A stretch of 64,000 nucleotides of DNA from Aurelia coerulea (Eukaryota; Cnidaria; Scyphozoa; Semaeostomeae; Ulmaridae). Both the position numbers and the translations under genes were made by a program. Positions 32,274 to 42,762 of the stretch are shown one piece after another (positions within the stretch are counted from its first letter, which is position 1; each line of letters starts with the position of its first letter). Under the pieces are notes generated by a model. The model saw nothing but the letters and a program-made list of their open reading frames with translations, did not search any database and had not been told where the DNA came from. The stretch covers positions 11,384,501 through 11,448,500 of the forward strand of contig CM076960.1 in the NCBI GenBank assembly GCA_039566865.1, written 5' to 3'.

Positions 32274-34474
32274 AACAAGGGCAGATTTTGTAACAAAAGA
32301 GCCTGTGGTTTGTTTACATATGACGCCATCTTGGTTGACTAGCCAATCAGAGAGCTTTATTTCTATGGCGTCATCCGATGATAATGGCGGAAGGAGGGGT
32401 TTGCTGTGGAGAAAACCACACCCTCGTTTTTTCCTCGCGACGAAAATATACTTTCGCAAAAACTGAAACTTTTTTGCACACGTATAGAACGATAAATTTC
32501 ACATACTTTTCTATGGGCACTAAGCTCTGCGTCTTCTGCTCTTCGCGCGATCGTTCGCTCTTGACACCCCTTTTTGCACGTCTTCCACGCCCCTCTGACG
32601 GCTATGCCCAAAACCCAACAAATCACATTTCTCAATCAAAAACAACAGTGTAACTTTAATTTGTCCTGCCATTTGATGAAAGAAAACTTCAGAAAAGGGT
32701 TTTAAAATGTTTGAAAATCAATTTTCATCATCAACTTTCCGAATCTGTGGACATTGCAGCCCCCTTCTCCCCACCCCCGCAACCACCAATCGTGTCAGGG
32801 CGAGAGAGCGAGATGAGCAGGGACGAGACGGTTCATGTTCTGAATAAATGTAAATTACAGACCAAAAATCTTTGAAAATGGTAAGATACCAACCTTCCAT
32901 AAAACGTACGTTATATGCAAAGTATTCATTCTCCAAAAGTAGGTGACTTCCCAATCGTCAAGTATCGTCATGAATTGTCACGAATCGTCTTTCGGTTTCC
33001 TTCCCTTCTCATTTTTGTTTTACGGTGAGCCTGATCTCATGCTACTTGGTAAAATAAGTTAGTTGAGCATGGAGGACTTCTTCTCAGGCCCGATCTCTCT
33101 TCTGTTTGACTACTGTTTGACATTTCCAGTGATGATACTAATGTAAACTCCACCAACCTCTATCCAAATCCAGAAATGATTCTCCTCTCCGAAGTTGGAG
33201 TCAAAACAAACCTTTTTAAATGGAAACAATTTGAGCGTCCGGTTTACTGAAAGTGACTGCAATCTGCATGTCAAGTGAAGAGTGGCCGAAGAGAGGCAGA
33301 GCCCAATGGTTTCAATGTCAAAACTGTTTAGACGCATTTTTGATAAAAACTCAAGTCTCAGATCGCCAAAAAATAAAGAAGCTCGAGTACTGAGAAACTA
33401 TAAAGGTGAGAAACCATTCATTCTAATAAGTTTTGAAGGAAATCTTGATCATAATTACACTATTGTTCACTTGTTTCCGATATCATATTACTCAAAAACT
33501 CAAAAAGTACTTGTCTAAACATTGCAATGTCTAAACATTGGAAAGGTTTCAAAAAATTTACTTTTGAAATGTTCACGATGGCAAAAGTAGTGACCTTGAA
33601 GTTTGTTAAGAAACGCATAAGAAATAATTTTGAGAAACTTTGCCCCAAATTCTTAGTTTCTTATTAAGAAATTAGGTTTATGTTACTGTGGAAATGGAAA
33701 CTGTAAATTACAAAAGTTTCTTTGCTTTTTTAATCCAGGTAGGGTAGTTTCTTAAATTTCTTAAGAGCATACCACTTGCTCGCTGTTTCTTACAAAATTG
33801 AGTGTATTTATATTTGAAGATGACAGTAATTTCACCCCGTTTAGCTGCAACTCAAGGAAACAAAAAATGTCCCACTTATTTACTGCTACGACTTACTTGG
33901 TCAACTCCGGATCTCTATCAATAATTTTTCTTTCCTGCTGGGGCACTCATCGTCGTAACAGGATTAAATTTCTGAGGTTCTTCTCTCGACCCCGGCTTGT
34001 CCACCGATTCGGATGATTGATGTTGAAAATTGATTTTACGACATTTTAAAACTCTCTCTTAAAATATTTGTTCATCTGCTGGCTTCGCAATTGAAGTCAC
34101 ATTGTTGTTTTTGATCGATAAGTGTGATTTGTTGGGTTTGGACACAGCCGTCGGAGGGGCGTGGAAGACGTGCAAAAGGGGTGTCAAGAGCGAACGATCG
34201 CGCGAAGAGCAGAAGACGCAGAGCTTAGTGCCCATAGAAAAGCATGTGAAATTTATCGTTCTATACGTGTGCAAAAAAGTTTCAGTTTTTGCGAAAGTAT
34301 ATTTTCGTCGCGAGGAAAAAACGAGGGTGTGGTTTTCTCCACAGCAAACCCCTCCTTCCGCCATTATCATCAGATGACGCCATAGAAATAGAGCTCTCTG
34401 ATTGGCTAGTCAACCAAGATGGCGTCATATGTAAACAAACCAAAGGCTCTATTGTTACAAAATCTGCCCTTGTT
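32274..34474. mobile_element. Mutator-like element with ~383-bp TIRs, 2,201 bp
   Basis: Left arm about 32274-32656 and right arm about 34092-34474 are inverted copies differing at few positions, beginning AACAAGGGCAGATTTTGTAA. Long TIRs plus a 9-bp duplication fit Mutator-like transposons. The 1.4-kb interior has no recognisable transposase; it includes a diverged copy of the AAGAAACT repeat seen at 500-900. Non-autonomous. A related end lies at 59762-59803. Confidence 0.8.
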
Positions 34475-34483
34475 GGAGAGAAC

Positions 34484-35040
34484 ACATATCTTTTGCTGTA
34501 GGCAAGATTTCCAGAGCAATGGGCATGCTTAAATATGCTAAAAAGATCTCCCATTGGAAATAGTAAAAATATGTATACAAGTATAGTTGAGCCACATTTC
34601 AGAAACTGCTGCTCGGTGTGGGGTTGTTGTGGAGAAACCCTGCTCGACAAGCTGCAGAAGCTACAAACCGTGCCGCACGAGTTGTTACTAACAGCTCATA
34701 TGATGCATCATCTCTTCCTTTGATTTAAAGGCTAGGGTGGTTAACTATAAAGGAAATGATAGAATTTGAAACTGCAACTATGGTTTACAAGTCTCTCCAT
34801 GGTTTAGCTCCTGAATATATGCAGCTAATGTTTATAAAACTGTCGGAAAGCAATTCACGGTCTCTCCGTAATACCTCGTAATATCTCAGAATACCTCGCT
34901 TTACGACCTCTTACGGGCAACGTAGTTTCTCATATCTAGGTGTAACAGTGTGGAATAAACTTCACACAGAAATAAAAAGTGCCCCTTCACTGGCCACTTT
35001 CAAAAATTTGCTGAAACAAGCTTTGAAGAATCAAAGGGTG
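34484..35040 (+). pseudogene. LINE G C-terminal region, downstream half
   Basis: Resumes after the Mutator-like insertion: GMLKYAKK, SIVEPHFRNCCSVWG, LLDKLQKLQ, then lost frames near 34670 and 34725, followed by SLHGLAPEYMQLMF-type and YGQR-type coding remnants to about 35040. Matches copy H at 12.6-13.13 kb. Confidence 0.7.
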
Positions 35041-35744
35041 TGAAAGTTCTCGTACAGCATCAAACTTTTTCTTTTCTAACCAGAACATATCATATATAAA
35101 TTTTTATTTTTCTTTGTAATACAGGTTGCTTTGTAATTTATTCATGTAATTAGGTCAGTTAGGTTTTTATGCAGGTCATATTGAAAATCAGTGTATTTAA
35201 TTCTACTGAATGTATAACCCTGTTGAAATAAATAAAAATGAAATGAATGAAATGAAATCTTTTCAAGGAGGTTGACTGGTATTCGAGATTCTGTATGATT
35301 GAATTTTGTTGGAAAAAAATTCAGACATCAGGGTCTTAATCCCCTTTTGCCTAGCCAATTGTAAAAGCAGAGGTTCATTTTGAAGCCCCATCTTTGGTAA
35401 ACATTTTGACAAAATTTCATTTAAATATCTCTATGGTTTGCCAATTAAAAATATATCCATTACACAGATTTCGCGAAAATCGCGTTTCCAGGAAATTGAC
35501 TTCAAAGTTCATGATAGTAATCAAATAGTTGAAATGTGCAAGGTAACTTTCAGCCTCTAAAATCTTGTTTCTTGTCATTGTTAGACTGCCCTTTACTCCT
35601 AAATTTGTTTCTTGAATCTATTGAGGCTCATTTCTCGTTATTTCTGCAACTATATTCTGGTGCTGTCAAAGTAAACCAATGTTTTTGTGTGAAATGTTTT
35701 TGTGCTACTTCACAATTTTTAAGGGATTTGTTCACTGCCTCAAC

Positions 35745-35935
35745 ATCATCATCATCATCATCATTAATTTATTTAACGTAGGCTAAATAAAACAAAAAGA
35801 ATAGCTAAATTACAGCTAATTTAGGCCTACTTTACAAAATTTACAAAATTTACAAATTAATTCCTAAAGCTAATCAATAAAAACATTTAGTGGATTATTT
35901 ACAAGATAAAAACCATGCCTTCCCTACGAGGTACG
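35745..35935 (-). mobile_element. 3'-UTR fragment of the LINE family seen at 47.2 kb
   Basis: On the minus strand it matches the 3' UTR at about 47690-47735 (GTAGGCTAAATAAAAC, AATAGCTAAATTACAGCTAA) and ends in a CAT/ATG tail (35745-35765). The G/C-rich block that follows (35930-36140) may be more of the same element or unrelated; it holds no ORF. Confidence 0.5.
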
Positions 35936-36300
35936 GAGCGACGCCCACTTCCCAGAGATACAGCGGACACACCGCCCGGGGGAACCCCCACACGCATATC
36001 CTAAGCTGCGGTCGCCGCTGGGGCACAATTCCCCAGTTCAACCGCAGTCCAGTGCCTGCATCGTGAAGGGGACCTCACATCCCGAACAGAACATCCCCCA
36101 TCCCAATGAGAAGCAGCGCATGGCCCCCCCCCCCACCACCGCGAACACTCAAATTAAACTTTGCAATAACAGCATTAACACCAACAACTCAAACATACTT
36201 TTTCCAGTAAAAGTAGATTTTGCAATATATCCCAAATAATCCTGTAATTTGATTTATATCCATTCGCGGAGAAAACTTTGTCACTTCCAAAAGACTTTCA
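35936..36300. other. G/C-rich block without a gene
   Basis: Noticeably richer in G and C than its surroundings, with a C-run near 36127-36136. No tRNA cloverleaf or rRNA segment was recognised. Confidence 0.35.
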
Positions 36301-36329
36301 ATGCTGAGCCTTGAAACCTTGAAACCAGA

Positions 36330-36707
36330 CTTAATTCTCTCCAAAAGATCCAGAACAGAGCTGCAAGAATAACTACAAATAGTCCTTACGATGCTTCTGC
36401 TGTCCCTCTGCTCAAAAACCTTGGCTGGCCATCAATTAAAGATCTTATCAGAAAAGAAACAGCATCGCTGACCTATAAACCTTTGAACTCACTTGCTCCT
36501 CAATATTTAGGGGAACTTTTTACTAAATGCTCAGAGAGTAGTGATCACAATCTTCGCTCTACTGACACACAAAATTTGCAGATACCTCTATTAAGAACAT
36601 GCACAGGTCAAAAAGCATTTTCTTATCGAGGAGCAAAAGTATGGAATGAGCTAAATACGGAAACTAAATTGGCACCGTCCCTGGCTACCTTTAAAAAATC
36701 CATATGA
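36330..36707 (+). pseudogene. LINE I C-terminal fragment
   Basis: One open frame with LQKIQNRAARITTNSPYDA, LGWPSIKDLIRKE, NSLAPQYLGELF, TGQKAFSYRGAKVWNELN and LAPSLATFKKSI, ending at the natural TGA. Only the last ~125 residues of a LINE of the F/G/H superfamily remain. The 5' truncation is near 36325. Confidence 0.75.
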
Positions 36708-36739
36708 GAGGTACATTTTATTTTTCTATTTAATTTAGT

Positions 36740-37320
36740 TTTTTATGCTCGATCACAAGTATATCATATAAGCCATATCTAGATATTGTATATATTGTAA
36801 TTTTCTTTAATTTAGGCTTTCCTATTTTTGCACAGGTCAATTTGTAAAACAGTTATTTGAGAAAATTAGCTTAAAAAATACTGCAGCTTTGAAGAATTAC
36901 TATCTGCTTCAATGAGATTAATTGTTCTTTGTAGAAACACAGATTCGTAACTGAACAGACATTCCTTTCCCTGGGAAAAAGCCTTTTTGGTGAATAGGTA
37001 TTGTAAACATGCCAACTTGCCCTGTTTCAATACGCTGATTCTAAATACAGTGATTCCCAGAAGACCGTAACCTTTTCCCCCAACTGCCTGTCTCTCTGCT
37101 TAACAAGATGCTCTCAATGCCTTCAAAGTCATTTTTAGATACAATAATTCCTCACAGGTGTCATGGTTTGCAGTCCTTCTTAACTTTGATGTCGTTTTGT
37201 GCAACATGTTTCATTGTGTTCTTTTTATTGTTAATGTTTCATTAACAATTAACAATTTATTGTTAATTAAACAATTAATTAATTAACAATTAACAATTTA
37301 TTGTTAATGTTTCTTTATTT
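36740..37320. other. AT-rich stretch, TTGTTAAT repeats, no gene
   Basis: Short repeats of TTAACAATTTATTGTTAAT at about 37240-37315. Part of this may be the 5' UTR of LINE C. Nothing else seen. Confidence 0.4.
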
Positions 37321-37517
37321 TTAATGTTTCATTACATTCTTCGTATGTTTTCGTTGATTGTTTTCATTTGGCTTATTTGTTATAACTGTACTATTGTTGA
37401 TGTAGGGTCTTCTTTCTGTTTGGTACATGTTTTGTTATATTCTTTAAAATGGGTGAATGGTGGTTGCATTATGGCCTATTGCCCCCTTAGGACCAGCGGG
37501 AGGACTTCTTTTTGATG

Positions 37518-38451
37518 ATGCCGGTTGAAATCAATCAATGGCGAGCAACAATAGGGTGTTTTTGTGTATCCATTCAAACATCGCCTCCCCTGTGTAAAAG
37601 TATTCGTCCGTTCTCTTTTCTTGTCCGCATCCTCAAGCTTTACTGGCTTTGTTGTTGTTTTATTGCAACTTTAATAATTGTATTACCTTTGGTACTAATG
37701 ATACAATTTCTTGCTGCGCACTCTGTGGTGGCACAGATGTTTCTTGCCTTTGTTTCAAGCATAACACTACCCCCTCACACCTGTAGGATTTGGTACTATG
37801 ACAAGGCAGATTTTTGTTGCCATTATGAAAAGTATTGAAATGTTCAATTGGAGAGAGCATCTCGACAACATACCATGTCCCAATGAGCAGGTCAAATTGC
37901 TCAATGAAGTACTTTTGAACATTTATTCCAACTTTTTTCCTAACAAAATTGAAACGATTAGACCTTGTCAAGCACCGTGGATAACGCAAACTGTGAACAA
38001 CTTTCTAAGGAATAAGAGTCGTGCTTATAAAAGCTTCGTGGGGAATGGTCAACCGGACGACAAGCTTGAGGGGATACAAAATACGATATCTGAAGGTTCA
38101 AGAATGAATGAGGATGCAAAACGGAAATATTTTCTTAAGGCAGGCACAACCTTAGCTAGCCCTGGAACCCCTAGAAAAACGTATTGGTCCTTGATCAATA
38201 CTGTTTTAAATAAGGCCAACATTCCAATAATACCACCACTTTTAGAGAATGGGCTATTTGTGACTGACTTTACTAAAAAGGCGCAGCTATTCAATGATTA
38301 TTTCATACTTCAGTGTACGACTATTGACACAGGCAGTGTAATTCCAGAATATACCCCCTTAACTTCTACTCTGATAGATAGCTTTGTTATCTCTGAGGAA
38401 AGGATACTGCAAATCATACAATCACTTAATCCTAATAAAGCACATGGATAG
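37518..38451 (+). pseudogene. LINE C N-terminal module fused to end of endonuclease domain
   Basis: MPVEINQWRATIGCF and a hydrophobic region (LYWLCCCFIATLIIVLPL) match copy B, but at about 37750 the text jumps to ITLPPHTCRIWYYDKADF, which in copy B lies about 950 bp further on. The deletion removed the 2A signal and nearly all of the endonuclease. A frame change near 37800 follows. The frame then runs to a TAG (38449-38451) where copies A and B have Trp (A-H-G-W-D). Confidence 0.75.
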
Positions 38452-39239
38452 GATGAAATATCTGTGAGAATGATAAAGCTACATTAGCTGCTCCATTGAA
38501 GATGATATTCATAAATTGCCTCAGGTGTGGTCTATTTCCCCATATATGGAAACATGCAAACGTTATGCCCGTTCACAAAAAGAATGAGAAAAAATTGAAG
38601 GGAAACTACCGTCCTATTTCACTTCTTCCAATCTTTGGGAAAATACTTGAAAAACTCAATTACGACTCTCTATATTCACATCTTGTGTCATCTGAATTAC
38701 TTAACCCAAATCAATCAGGTTTTCGTCCAGGTGACTCAACAGTCAACCAGTTATTCTCAATAATCGTGACTCAACAGTCAACCAGTTATTCTCAATAACC
38801 CATACAATCTTTAAAGAATTTGACTGCAATCCTCCTCTTGATGTTCGTTCTGTGTATCCTGATATTTCCAAAGCATTTGACAGGGTTTGGCATGATGGTC
38901 TTATCTTTAAATTAACACAATGTGGCGTCTCAGGAAATCCTCTCTCTCTTATCAAAAGTTTTCTCAAGGATAGAAAGCAGCGAACTTTTCTGAATGGGCA
39001 TAGTTCTTCTTGGGGAGATATTTTGGCAGGAGTACTCCAGGGCTCTATTCTAGGGCCCTTATTCTTCCTTGTGTATATAAATCACCTAACTAAAGACTTA
39101 AAGTGTAATGTCAAGCTCTTAGCTGATGATACGTCATTATTTACGGCCGTCCAAGATTCAAATTCGGCCGCTAATGACATGAACCATGACTTGGAGTTGA
39201 TAAGTCAGTGGGCTCATGACTGGAGGATGTCGTTTAATC
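38452..39239 (+). pseudogene. LINE C reverse transcriptase, decayed
   Basis: RT motifs HANVMPVHKKNEKK, GNYRPISLLPIFGK, ISKAFDRVWHDG (motif A), LQGSILGPLFFLVYIN (the usual V-P-Q-G is L-Q-G) and LLADDTSLF (motif C). A tandem duplication of about 35 bp (GTGACTCAACAGTCAACCAG...) at 38730-38798 shifts the frame. Ends at the LINE E insertion. Confidence 0.75.
39233..39239 (+). repeat. Left target site duplication of LINE E (TTTAATC)
   Basis: TTTAATC (8 bases with the preceding G) is repeated at 51132-51138, where copy D begins. A third TTTAATC at 39242-39248 makes the exact left edge ambiguous by a few bases. Confidence 0.7.
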
Positions 39240-39400
39240 GATTTAATCACGTGCAAGATGGCGGACGGATGTCACAGCACAGCGCTGCGACGACTTCGCC
39301 CTCTTTGAGATAATTAACGTTAGAGTTAATGTTGATTTTAATACAATAGTTTCAGTTCAAGTTCAAATATGTTCTAACAAGATAAATTCAAAATTCTACA

Positions 39401-40258
39401 ATGACGGATACAATTTCAGTGAAAGAATATATCAGAGACATACTTGACGTACAGGCCCAGAGCTATCGTACTCTGGTGGAAATGCTGGTCAATGAGGTGA
39501 AATCGGATTTAAAAATCCTCAGGCGTGATGTAGAGGACATAAAAGCTAGCCTGCAATACACTCAAAAGGATGTAGATGACAGCAAGAATAAAATCCTTGA
39601 CGTAGAGCAGAGGATCTCAATGAAATCCGACTTGCTAGACGAAGCTGTTGATGGCCTAGAGGATCTCCAGATCAAAAATGACTACCTTGAAAATCAAAGC
39701 AGACGTAACAACATTAAAGTATACGGAATTCCAGAGGCCCCTGCAGAAACCTGGGATGACTGTGAGGAAAAAGTAAAGAAAGCCTTAGTTGAAAAGCTGG
39801 ACATCAAAGACGAAGTAATCATTGAGAGAGCTCATAGAGTCGGTCAAAGTAAGCCAGCTCAACGAGGTCGAGGGAGGCGATTGCCGAAAGGACCACACCA
39901 GAAACCACACGATGATGGTCCAAGGCCTATAGTAGCCAAAATATTGCACTGAAAGCTGAAATCGAAGATAATAAAAGAGGCCCAGAAAAAGAAACCAAAG
40001 GACATAACGTTTAGGGAAGATTTTTCAAGCAGAGTCCTAGAAAAGAGAGCTGAATTAATCCCTAAAATGATGAGAGCAAGAAGTCATGGTCACACAGCCT
40101 ACCTAGTGATGGACCGTTTGGTTGTTCGTAAAAATAATGCTAACCCTGGATCCAGTCGATCTCCTAACACCCAAAAGCAAGATAGGACAGCATGTGATGT
40201 TCAAACAAATGAAGGCACACATGAAATATTCACTAATGAAGAACAAGAAACAGTCTAA
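39401..40258 (+). pseudogene. LINE E ORF1: L1 ORF1p-like protein with one stop
   Basis: Coiled coil (residues about 20-100: LKILRRDVEDIKASLQ, LLDEAVDGLEDLQ), then RRNNIKVYGIPE (RRM core), CEEKVKKALVEKL, IERAHRVG, RPIVAKI, and after a TGA (39950-39952, probably from a Trp codon) the same frame continues through KKPKDITFREDFS and ARSHGHTAYLVMDRLVV, the C-terminal domain. All three L1 ORF1p modules are present, so this is a complete ORF1 of about 286 codons with a single nonsense mutation. Confidence 0.8.
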
Positions 40259-40361
40259 ACTGTCTTGGTCGTTACTTGTGTTTAATTGCTGTGAGTTCAA
40301 TTCAAACATTTTCTTTTTTTTTCAGTTTTTTCAGTTTAGTAGAAATCAATGATCATTATCA

Positions 40362-40373
40362 ATGGCAAGAACC
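40362..40373 (+). repeat. Left target duplication of the Penelope-like element, at LINE E ORF2 start
   Basis: ATGGCAAGAACC here and ATGGTAAGAACC at 46866-46877 flank the Penelope-like element and differ by one base. The ATG is the likely ORF2 start codon (M-A-R-T / M-V-R-T-P). Confidence 0.75.
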
Positions 40374-40777
40374 TTACGCGACAAAAAGACTGACTGCCAA
40401 TACATAGGACAAACAGGACGACGCATAAGAGACAGACTCAACGAACACCGACGAGACATTATAAACAAACGTTCCGACACATCCGGGGTTGCAGAACACT
40501 TTTGTAAACCCAATCACTCCGTACAAGACTTACAACTACTACCGCTACTTAAGATACATGACACCAGAGAGAGTGTTAGACGAGCCAAGGAAAATTACTT
40601 CATTGACTTAGCGAACACTCTCTCACCCAACGGACTGAACAGAACCACAGACCGCTAACAAACACAGTTGTAAGTAACCTAATCTACTCACTCTCTTACC
40701 TTACCTATTCTCCTCACTATCCCCATCATTATTATTATCATTATATCGCAGTTAGTTTTTAACATTGCATTTACATA

Positions 40778-40811
<34 letters not shown>

Positions 40812-40813
40812 TT
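40373..40813 (+). repeat. 5' pseudo-LTR, left part (GIY-YIG end and UTR)
   Basis: Duplicate of 46048 onward, including the last ~92 codons of the GIY-YIG domain (open from 40362 through 40658 because the target ATG supplies a start). Ends in an ATT microsatellite where the R4/Dong-like LINE is inserted. Confidence 0.85.
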
Positions 40814-42236
40814 TCTGCTTTAAGCACTGGCAGTTCTCATCGCCGAATTTACATCCCAAGGGAGCGGGTCACAACCCATGACCAAGGGTCCCTTGGGGTC
40901 ATTCTCTTTTAGTACTCAAGTACTTTTCTCAATATCCTGGCTGTTCCTAATAGCGTCGTCTTCTGTAGGATTGCTGTATTTATTGTGATGTCCAGTTTTT
41001 CCAGCCATTCATCCAGTTTCTTGGTTACACTTCCAAGTGCACCAACAATCACAGGTACTACTATCACACTTCTCATGTTCCAAATCCTCTTGATTTCCCT
41101 TTTCAAATCTTGATATTTATCCACTTTCTCTTTTTCCTTGTCACTAGTCCTACTATCACCTGGCACAGCAATGTCAATTATAGTGCATTTTCTTTCACCT
41201 TTATTCACAACAACTATGTCCGGTCTCCTTGCCTCGATTACATGATCACATTGAATGTTCACATCCCATAGTAGCTTTACCTCGTCAGTTTCAACTACAC
41301 CGTCAGGGGAATGCTCATACCATTTGTCTGCCCTTTCTAGATCATATTTCTTGCATAAATGCCAATGCACCATTCTCGCAACATTGTCGTGTCTTCGTTT
41401 ATATTCTTTCTGTGCCAACTTCTTGCACTCACTGACAATGTGATGTACAGTTTCGCCTTTCTCTTCGCACATCCTACAAAGTGGTGACTCTGCTGATTTG
41501 TCAATATGGTGTTTAACATAATTTGTTCGGAGGGCCTGTTCTTGTGCTGCACACAAAAGTGACTCCGTTTGTATCTTTAGATCAGCTTTTCTCAGCCACT
41601 TCCATGTCTCCTTTGCATCGATTGATTCCGGCATCTCTCTAACAAACTGAACATACATTCTTTTTTCCTTCCATCCTTGTTCTTTCTCATTCATCCATAT
41701 CCTTTTGAACTCATCCTTACTGACAACATATTCAGTGTCTATCACTTTAGCAAGCCTAACACCTCGAATCAATGACTCAACAGAATTCCTGACATACCAC
41801 CCCAAATTATTCTCCTCACTTCTAACGCAATCCTCGCAGCTAATCAGTCCACGTCCCCCTTTCTCTCTAGTCAAATATAACCTGTCTGTATCACTCTTAG
41901 GGTGAAATGCACCATGTATTGTCATGATCTTCCTCGATTTCCTATCCATTTTCTTTAATTCATCCTTTGTCCATTTCAGGATACCTGCTCCATATCTCAA
42001 TACTGATACAGCCCACGTGTTAATTGCCAAGATCTTATTCCTGCCATTCAATTTCGATTTTAAAACCAATTTCAACCTCCTTTTATATTCGCTTGCAAAC
42101 TTGTCTTTCATGTCCGTTTCTTTGATCTTATCCATTTCCACAATACCCAGATACTTGTATCCATTTTCATCGATTTCTTTCATAATTTGCCCATTCGGAA
42201 GCGCAATACCATTTTGGTTCACAACTTTTCCTCTCT

Positions 42237-42240
<4 letters not shown>
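40814..42240 (-). mobile_element. R4/Dong-like LINE, 5'-truncated, inserted in a TAA repeat
   Basis: Sense strand is minus. Both edges are (TAA)n/(ATT)n tracts of the Penelope pseudo-LTR. The element has a ~95-bp 3' UTR (40814-40908) and the C-terminal part of its single ORF. Dong elements of the R4 clade are known to insert in TAA repeats, and the second fragment at 62479-63012 has the same setting. Confidence 0.75.
40909..42237 (-). CDS. R4/Dong-like ORF, C-terminal part with restriction-like endonuclease
   Basis: About 443 codons, intact (the upstream I/M run is translated microsatellite). The first part is the post-RT region (KYLGIVEMDKIKE, INTWAVSVLRYGAGILKWT, MDRKSRKIMTIHGAFHP, DRLYLTREKGGRGLIS). 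A Cys-Cys-His-Cys knuckle follows (CRMCEEKGETVHHIVSEC), then the restriction-like endonuclease core RRPDIVVVNKGERKCTIIDIAVPGD with the P-D...D and I-D-I residues. This endonuclease, lying after the RT, defines the R2/R4-type early-branching LINEs. The RT itself is lost by 5' truncation. Confidence 0.85.
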
Positions 42241-42288
<48 letters not shown>

Positions 42289-42609
42289 CATCATCATATT
42301 ATTATTATTATCACCATCAGCATTATTATTATCATTATTATCTTGATTAGCATCATCATCATTTTACTACATACATTACATAACCGTTATAAACCTAACC
42401 CATATAACCTCTGCGTAGCCATCATATCTAACCAATCACGTGTTACTTCTCCTTTTCAAATCGCTGTACATATTCAAATTTTTATTATAACTGTCACATT
42501 ACAGCCCTGAAGAAGTCCTGCATGGCAGGACGAAATATTGGCAAAAATTAAATTAATCGTATTTGCTGTTGTTTTTTGTCGTGTTGCGGTGTTTCTGCCT
42601 TTAAATTTA
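42241..42609 (+). repeat. 5' pseudo-LTR, right part
   Basis: Continues the pseudo-LTR after the LINE insertion: ATT microsatellite, TCACCATCAGCATT, then the hammerhead-like core and GGCAAAAATTAAATTAATCG. Matches 46545-46865. Confidence 0.8.
42507..42535 (+). ncRNA. Hammerhead-ribozyme-like core in the 5' pseudo-LTR
   Basis: CTGAAGA, a 7-bp stem GTCCTGC-ATG-GCAGGAC, then GAAA: the C-U-G-A-N-G-A / stem II / G-A-A-A core of hammerhead ribozymes. Hammerheads are known in Penelope-like pseudo-LTRs. I could not draw convincing stems I and III from the flanks, so self-cleavage is unproven. Confidence 0.6.
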
Positions 42610-42762
42610 TTCATTTTTTCGTCATCGCAAGCATCTTCGGATCCGGCAATCGACGTTGGTATCGTGGCCTTTACTTTTTCAAATTATTTTATCGCGTACC
42701 TTCGGACACAAGTTCAACCGTTACTGGATCGAACGTATCAACGCCGTACAACAACTAGCAAT

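Larger units (their letters stand above)
31505..35250 (+). mobile_element. LINE G, split by a Mutator-like element
   Basis: Two coding parts, about 31510-32273 and 34484-35040, followed by a 3' UTR and a tail of GAAAT-type units at about 35230-35255. The left part ends at KWRE and the right part resumes at the same point as undisturbed copy H (12.5 kb), proving one element. 5'-truncated inside RT. Confidence 0.8.
37324..39239 (+). mobile_element. LINE copy C: 5' half of the C/D element
   Basis: Same family as copies A and B. It holds the N-terminal module, an internal deletion of most of the endonuclease, then RT up to W-x-M-S-F-N (39239). Copy D (51132-52912) begins at exactly that codon, so C and D are two halves of one element separated by the insertion of LINE E. 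Confidence 0.8.

Noticed and set aside
35930..36140. G/C-rich block as a possible rRNA, tRNA or snRNA gene
   Set aside because: No cloverleaf, A/B boxes or recognisable rRNA segment could be identified by eye.
40103..40352. Small frames downstream of the LINE E ORF1
   Set aside because: Alternative frames of the ORF1 C-terminal region and the short ORF1-ORF2 spacer.
40805..42300. ATT/AAT arrays as a possible CRISPR-like or structured repeat array
   Set aside because: Plain trinucleotide microsatellites without spacers; the genome is eukaryotic.
42187..42510. Open frames of repeated Tyr or Ile (also at 46440 and 62331)
   Set aside because: Translations of ATT/TAA microsatellites, not proteins.
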